64,000 nucleotides of DNA from Paraspadella gotoi (lineage: Eukaryota; Chaetognatha), in assembly GCA_051294375.1 (NCBI GenBank), contig CM119267.1, forward strand, positions 7,730,683-7,794,682, in the 5' to 3' direction. The position numbers and the translations under genes were made by a program. Shown piece by piece: positions 57,971-64,000 of this stretch (positions within the stretch are counted from its first letter, which is position 1; each line of letters starts with the position of its first letter). Under the pieces are notes generated by a model that was not told the origin of the DNA, did not search any database, and worked only from the letters and a program-made list of their open reading frames with translations.

Positions 57971-58211
57971 ATGAAATTGGTACAACCAATATAAAAATTA
58001 TCCATTCATTTAATAAATAAGCTATCTTGCCCCTGACTTTGGACAGGCTTTGGTGGTTTAAGGCCTCCATCACTCTTACAAGATAATGACATAGCAGGTC
58101 CCTGCAAGCTTTCAATCAAGACTCTTTCACAGTCTCGTTTATTCACTCCCAGAGTACCTGGCTTCCCTATCAATGAAGTGGAAAATATTTCAAAGAATGT
58201 TTCAATTGTAT
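57971..58211 (-). repeat. Short dispersed element A, best full-length copy (~240 bp)
   Basis: Reverse orientation. It runs from ATGAAATTGGTACAACCAAT to the 5' block with CCCAGAGTACCTGGCTTCCC, ending TTCAAAGAATGTTTCAATTGTA. It defines the family consensus in this window. Confidence 0.92.
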
Positions 58212-58249
58212 GAAAAGACCACTCCCTTATAATAATAATAATATAATAT

Positions 58250-58320
58250 TATATAATATTATATAAATATAGCCTACTACTTAAAATTTTCATAACTTTC
58301 ACTACGCTCTACTAAGCAGC
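58250..58320 (-). repeat. Fragment related to the TAAGGCGTAGT MITE
   Basis: ATAACTTTCACTACGCTCTA and AATATAGCCTACTACTTAAAAT resemble the terminal and subterminal sequence of the two MITEs in the APBB introns. It is a short fragment without a second end. Confidence 0.5.
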
Positions 58321-58489
58321 CATTGACCGGCATTGACCCTGATCAACACATGAACGAAAAACATTAAGTTATTTTCCTTGGTGTGTTTAATATCAAATTA
58401 TTAAAATTAATTACCAAATATGATGAAAAGTTTAAAAAATTGAAAACGATGTTTATATGAAAGTCATTTTATCTATCAGAGCATATGAA

Positions 58490-58731
58490 ATAAATCAGCT
58501 TTAGTAAATTTTGACAGGCAATGGTGGGTTAAGGCTTCAATGCCTCTTACAAGATAATAACATAGAATAAACGAGACAGAGAGAGAGTCTTGATTGAAAA
58601 CTTGCAGGGACTTGCAATGTAAAGGTGATTGAGGACTGAAACCACCAAAGCCTGTCCGTGTCCTAAGTCAGAGGCAAGATAGCTTATTTATTAAATCGAT
58701 GGAAATTTTTTTATTGGTTGTACTAATTTCA
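58490..58731 (+). repeat. Short dispersed element A, diverged copy
   Basis: An inverted head piece (GACAGGCAATGGTGGGTTAAGGC) joins a forward copy running from GAGAGTCTTGATTGAAAAC to TATTGGTTGTACTAATTTCA. Confidence 0.85.
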
Positions 58732-60008
58732 AAGGACGATGCAAGTTTTCAATCGGGATTCTCATAGTTCATCGGTCTGGAAACTCAACTGATGCGTAAA
58801 TTGATTTGATCGTGTCTTTTAATAACTACATTCACCCATTGTTGTTTGGTCGAGCTCATCAACTTAAGGGTAAAAAGTCGAGACTGACTGATTCATAAAT
58901 CACCTTACTTTAAGAACTCTTTTCAAATTGGTAAATTGAACTATATTTATTCAAAAACTTTTCTAACAATGACGCCTTCATCAAAAAGTTAAAGCATCAA
59001 AGTATTAAATCGTAAATATACTTTTTCAACTTCAATAATAATAGTAATAATAATAATAAAACTTAAAATTTCATCAATACACATTACATAAAAGAAATAG
59101 CAGCAGCCGGCTGGACATTAATTCGAAACGAAATTATGACATTTATTGACCATATATAAATATTCTCAACTAAAAGTACTAGTACTAAATAATAAACGTG
59201 AATTTTTAACTTGATTACGAACCACATCAAAACTATCAATGATTTTTCACGCATTTTTTAAAATAGCCTAAATAAGAAGGAGAAACTGGTAAATCGCGAG
59301 AAAAAATCGAATTAGTCAGCCGGGAATGCACGAAAACTAGAAAATAACCTTTAATTCCGTTTTTTAAAAAAGTGATGCAATGAACAACAAAATCCCAGTA
59401 AAGCAGAGAGAGAGAAAGAGTTACTAGACTCGGACAAGATACAATTTTTTGGCAGAGAGAGCCGCGAGTCTCAAATTCGAAAAAAAAGTTTTTAAAAAAA
59501 TGCAAGCAGGGCCCTCGTATCTTTTGGAAATGCCGAGTCTCGTTTCTCATAAGGGGAAGCGGGGAATCTAAAAAAATGGTAGTAAGGGGGGAAAAACAAC
59601 AATGGCGGGTATTAACTATTTTTAGATAAACGCCTGATCCAGGAAGCGGAACAAGTATGTACAGTACAAAATAGAAGCTTTTTGTAATTAACTCTTTTTG
59701 TTGAAATCACACGAGAGATAAAGAAATGGGCAAAAGGGAGAATTGGGAACGCTGTGAAATGACTAGCCTCTACCGTTTTGTCCACAATACGCAAAAAAAA
59801 ACAAAAAAAACTTGTGTATCTGAAAAAACGTTTGTATCACGCAAGGAAAGAATCGGCGTTTCATAGCGATTTGAAGAGACGAGGAAAAGGCAGTGGAGGG
59901 GAAGATGCGGGGGGCGGCGAGGAAAAACCGCTGACAAGTGGTAATCATAGTAGTTTTTTTTATCCACTCCCCCCTTCTTCCGACACAATTCCTTAAAATT
60001 CTTCCTCG
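58732..60008. other. Spacer and PHACTR 3' flank
   Basis: AT-rich, with a short GA tract near 59407. It should contain the PHACTR 3' UTR. No further gene is supported. Confidence 0.5.
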
Positions 60009-61379
60009 TCACGGGCGATGAAAACGCGTCAAATGCCGCGACATTTCGTGGACCTCCATCTCGGTGCCCTTGAAGTCATTGAGCTCCTTCCGGATGGACG
60101 CCTTGTCCCGAGGCGTGAGCCGCGTCCACGGTTTGTCGGCGTGACGGTCGTAGTCGATCGTCTCCGTCACCTCCACGTAGTCGTGGAAGCGAATGATTCG
60201 CTTCTCCTTGAGCTCCTCGATCGTCGGTCGGAAAGAGAGTTTCCTAGTGAGGATTTTCTTAGTTTCCTCCTTTTCCCTCCTCCGTCGCTCCGACTCCTCG
60301 TTTGTGAAGGTGGGTCGAAGTATGTTCCGCTGCTCCAATTCCTCGGCGGTGGGGCGGAGCGAGAGGCGGCGGTTGAGACGGACGCTAAGGATGCTGCGCT
60401 CGTTTCGCCGCATCTCCTCCGTCAGCGAGAGCAAGATGTTCCGCTCCAGGAGCTCCTTCTCGCGGGGCCGCTCGCGCAGGAGTCGCGCCAGATTCTCCTT
60501 GCGCACGACTTTGGCGGCAAGACGACATCGGTTGTCCGTACCGTCGTAGTCGCGGTACTTGAGCGGGTCGTCGAAGAAGTCGTCCGGCAAAAGGTGAGCA
60601 ATGTTCTCCTTATTTTCCAGATCGATGTCGCCAAAGTTTAGGAAGCCGCAGTGCACTACCTCCTTTTGGTACTTGAGCCGGCCGCCGCGGAGGGCGCTCC
60701 GGAGTGGTTTCGCCGCGAGGTTAGGTTCTTTAGCGGGAACCTGGTTGTGAGAAATGAAAAATGGTCCGTATAAAAATATTAGTATCGATTCAGGCGCCGG
60801 GTTTGATTAAAACGCGGGTTAATAAAAAATTCCATAAATACTACATACGGTCATTTGTCATCCAATCCTAATTGATATAAACCATTATCGCAGCTAATTC
60901 ACCTGGGTTACTTCTTGGTACTTCAGGTTGCTATTTGAGGAGTCGTCGCTTGCCTCTTCTTCAGAACTGTGTTCGTCGTCTTCGTCGTCTTCTTCGTCGT
61001 CGTCGGATCCGACACCATTTTCCGAACTCATTTCCGGCGGATTGTCGTAGTCATGTTCGGCTGAAAAGCGAGAAAAATAAGCTGAAGCTTCGCCAAAAAA
61101 ATTTTCACCTAATAAAAACCATAAGTCAACAAACTCGAACTTGATTAAAAAAAAGTTTTGATAACATTAGGCAATTTATCGAGGAAGTAAACAATTTATA
61201 ACGTTTTTTAACATTGTGTTTTTTCCTTTCTGTTTCGTTGTGATTTGATTGAGAACAAAGTTTTGAAGAGAGATTTAACAACGATTTTTATTTCATAGTG
61301 AAACGGACATGTTTCGACTCACATACTAGTCTTCTTCAGCGCCAATTCAATTTGTGAATTTGAAGAGAATTTTGTGCAT

Positions 61380-61446
<67 letters not shown>

Positions 61447-63915
61447 AAAGTTTCCAACACAGTTTGAGAGAAAGGATAGTGTTCAGTTTTTTTATTAGGG
61501 ACAGGCGAAGGTGAGGACAGAGATAGTTTGTGAAAAGAAATTGAAATGGAGAGAAATATTGCTGATGGGAGTAATGGGATTAAAATTCAAAACTGGTCGT
61601 GAAACAAAATTAAAATGTAAATTCATTAAATGACGAAAGAAAAGTGACTAAAAAAAATTCACCTGAGGTAGAGATTGACGCGTTAAACCTGACGCCGATC
61701 GGATGCTGATTAACTGGACTCCCTTGACTCAATCGATACACGGCCGAGTTGGGCGAGTTGGAAGGGAGGCTTCCGGGCATCGGACGCAGCGCCGGAAACC
61801 GCGCACTCCCGCCCGCTCCAGAAGCCCCCGAAGGCAGGACCGGAATACCGCCTTGGCGACCGTGTGGCGGCGCGCCCACAAGCGCCGTCGGGGCGAAATT
61901 CATACGAGATTGCGGTAGAGTAAAGGTCGAGGAAGAGGGCGATTGGTCGGATACGCCGCCGCCAATGCGGCCCGGCATCTCAACCGACTGTCGGGCAGCA
62001 ACGAACTCAGCCGACAAACGCCCCGGCAGTTCACTGCCCATGCTCGGAGACTTGATCATTCCACCATTAACGACGACGCTACCACCGCCATGGTGATGAT
62101 CACCGGAGTTCGTGTAGGGGCGGAAGGCGCTGGCTGACGGAGACACTAGTGCGCCGTTTTGGGCGGCAGAGCCAACCGGCGACCCGGCGTTGGCCATTGA
62201 CATGCTGAACATGGAAGGGCGCAAATTGCTCTCACTGGAGATAACGCCACCTGCCGAGGCCGGCGGGAGGGACGGCGGGCGCGGGAGGACGAAGGGCTTC
62301 GGTTGCATAGAGGCGCCGACCGGCGACGAAGCGGCGGCGGATGTGGATACGCCGCTGCCGCCACCCAAAGGGTTGTAACCAGCTGCGGTGGCAGATAGCG
62401 GCGAAGAGGCGTCGTGAGGCGCGTGATCGCTGGGCACGGACGCCGCCTTTATCAGCTGCGGCTTCGGATGGACCGGGGGTGGCGGACCTCCGCGGTAAAA
62501 GTGGGGTGGCTGACTATCGGACGCGGGCGACGAATATACGGGCAGTTGGCCGACGGGAGAGGACAAAGCCCCACTCCCAGGTAAACCGGACGTCGGTGTC
62601 CCGACGAGCGTTACGTTTGGGTTAGCGGAGCCTCCTCCAGCGCCTCCTATGATGGCTCGATCGGAGGAATTTGCGCGTTGTAACGCCGCCATCTGCGCGA
62701 CCAAGCCGCACTGGGCCGCGAGAATCTGGGATTGTCTATTGATTGAGATGCCCGCAAGGGGAGCCGAGTCGGAGTAGGCGTTGGGCGCCGTCGCCGCCGG
62801 AGGAAAGGATTTGGCGTTGACGACTCGAGAGGGAGTCGTCGTCGCATTATCGCCCCGAACCCCGGCGTCAGAGGTCGAAGACGTCATAGCGGGTCTTTCG
62901 ACGCCAAATCCGTCCGGTGCGGACGTCGCTGGCTTTTGTTCGTCGATAGTGCGGAGCAAATTGGCTAATTGAGTTCGGTCGCCATCGGATCCGCCGACTG
63001 CGCTGCACGAAATTGCATTTCCATTCGCGTCATCGTCACTCGGGCCGTTCGCCTCTTTTGACTGTTTCTCAGCAGGATCCTCGGCCACGGCGGCGGCGGC
63101 AGCAGCCACTGCCGCCGAAACTACGTCGCTTTGAGTCAAAGGAGTCGGGGCGTTGGCGGCGGCGACTTCCTTGCTCGAGTTTTTTTCCTTCTTTTTGCTC
63201 TTTCTCCGTATTCGCCATTTCCAGGGTTTGAAGATGCGCGCGAATCGCGAGAACCGACTCTTTTTGATCTTTCCGCCGCCAGCACCACCGGTGGCGCCCT
63301 CCGCCGCCTCCGCCTTCAACTTGTCAACGGAACTAAGCGTGTGATAGTGTACGTCGTTGCTTTTCTCGATGGCGCGTTCGGGCGAAGGGTCGCTGTTGGA
63401 TCGCGCTCGCGTCGCCCGGGTAGAGTTTGATCTCACAACGCGGGAAGAAGAAGCGTCGGCGGTGTGGTTCGATTCGGGGCCGAGTGAGGAGACGTCGCCC
63501 AGTAGGGGAGGTTCGCTCTGAAAAAGGAAACAATCCAAAATAATGAAGAGATTATTGTAAAAAGTCAACTTCAAAAAAATATTTTTCCAATATAATAACT
63601 TACATTCAATGTTTATAAAACTCTCATCTTAAGTGCGTTAAAATTCATCAACAATTTAAAAATTTTTGTGAGTTGTCGGAAATTTTTTTTAAGACGATTG
63701 ATGTCAAAACAACATGTGATATCATCTTTGTGTGGTCATGGTGAAAAAGTTAGTCGTTCAAGTCAATGGTTTACCTGAGTAGTATTGACCGAGTTGCAAC
63801 TCGTAGGTGTCTCTGGAAAACCCCCATCCTCGGAGGCTGTCGTAGATTCATCGATAGGACCGACGGCGATAGTTAGCGGCGCCTCAACGGACGGCGCCTC
63901 CGACTTCGTCTCCAT
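60009..63915 (-). CDS. PHACTR-like: PHACTR-type phosphatase and actin regulator
   Basis: Known PHACTRs bind G-actin through RPEL motifs and PP1 through the C-terminus. Exons 63915-63775, 63517-61663, 61060-60903 and 60740-60009 join in phase to 961 aa. N-terminal basic patch [16 protein letters not shown], as in vertebrate PHACTRs. A long Ala/Ser/Pro-rich disordered region of about 550 residues follows, then an acidic block ([17 protein letters not shown]). Three RPEL repeats come next ([58 protein letters not shown]). The conserved PP1-binding end follows: [20 protein letters not shown]...HLTRFHRP. The N-terminal RPEL that normally follows FKPWKWR was not found. The frame is open upstream of 63915 to the window edge, so the start may lie further out. 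Confidence 0.95.
61225..61375 (-). repeat. Dispersed repeat with hammerhead-like core, copy 2
   Basis: On the minus strand: a potential stem AATTC...GAATT, then CTGAAGA (61339-61333), a GACT/AGTC hairpin, GAAAC (61315-61311) and ATGTCCG. The core blocks match the hammerhead consensus CUGANGA ... GAAA. The downstream flank is shared with copy 1. It lies in the PHACTR intron beside a GA microsatellite. Confidence 0.6.
61382..61445. repeat. (GA)n microsatellite
   Basis: About 32 GA units in the second PHACTR intron, adjoining the hammerhead-like repeat. Confidence 0.97.
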
Positions 63916-64000
63916 CGTCGCGTCGGCGCGCTGGAGAAGATTCCAAAGGAGAAGAGTCGAAGGCGTCGACGAAGCTGCTTCCGTTACCGCGAAGGAGAGG

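Noticed and set aside
60018-60641. 207-codon + strand ORF opposite PHACTR
   Set aside because: The minus frame encodes the RPEL repeats and the HLTRFHRP end; the + frame is a shadow created by GC-rich codons.

Overview
The window comes from an animal nuclear genome. It has many phase-consistent spliced genes with GT-AG introns, GC-rich exons set in AT-rich introns and spacers, microsatellites and several families of short non-autonomous repeats. The gene set (one NOS, one Fe65/APBB, one ZDHHC5/8, one PHACTR, a divergent rhodopsin-like GPCR, a Ly6-like protein) fits a bilaterian invertebrate. I could not fix the phylum from sequence alone.

Layout. (1) 2148-22605 (+): a nitric oxide synthase gene. 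At least 29 coding exons join in phase, from a low-complexity N-terminus through the oxygenase domain, the calmodulin site and the complete reductase. Two separate genes sit inside its introns on the opposite strand. One, at 6935-8217 (-), encodes a CaMKII association (hub) domain with no kinase. The other, at 12974-14932 (-), encodes a PAM2-like motif plus a C-terminal coiled coil. (2) 24279-25975 (-): a partial Ly6-like cysteine-rich secreted protein. (3) 28190-28398 (+): an internally deleted Tc1/mariner transposase. (4) 29095-33149 (+): a class A GPCR. (5) 35674-38230 (-): an unrecognised low-complexity protein of about 265 aa. (6) 39183-43155 (-): a ZDHHC5/8-type palmitoyltransferase of 504 aa. 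(7) 44821-57180 (-): a Fe65/APBB adaptor (WW, PTB1, PTB2) of about 998 aa with an alternative first exon. (8) 60009-63915 (-): a PHACTR protein of about 961 aa with three C-terminal RPEL repeats.

Spacers and introns hold two copies of a ~600-bp MITE with perfect 8-bp target duplications (one nested in a 1.4-kb palindrome), two other fold-back elements, an eight-copy short element, and two copies of a repeat carrying a hammerhead-ribozyme-like core.

Most of the recognised genes belong to signalling or neuronal families: NO synthesis, a CaMKII hub, an APP adaptor, a palmitoyltransferase, an actin/PP1 regulator and a GPCR. The strongest structural point is the NOS locus. A kinase-less CaMKII hub with CCAAT boxes of its own lies antisense within an intron of a Ca2+/calmodulin-regulated enzyme. 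Exon coordinates were worked out by hand from reading frame, splice dinucleotides and recalled family conservation; expect errors of a few bases at some junctions.
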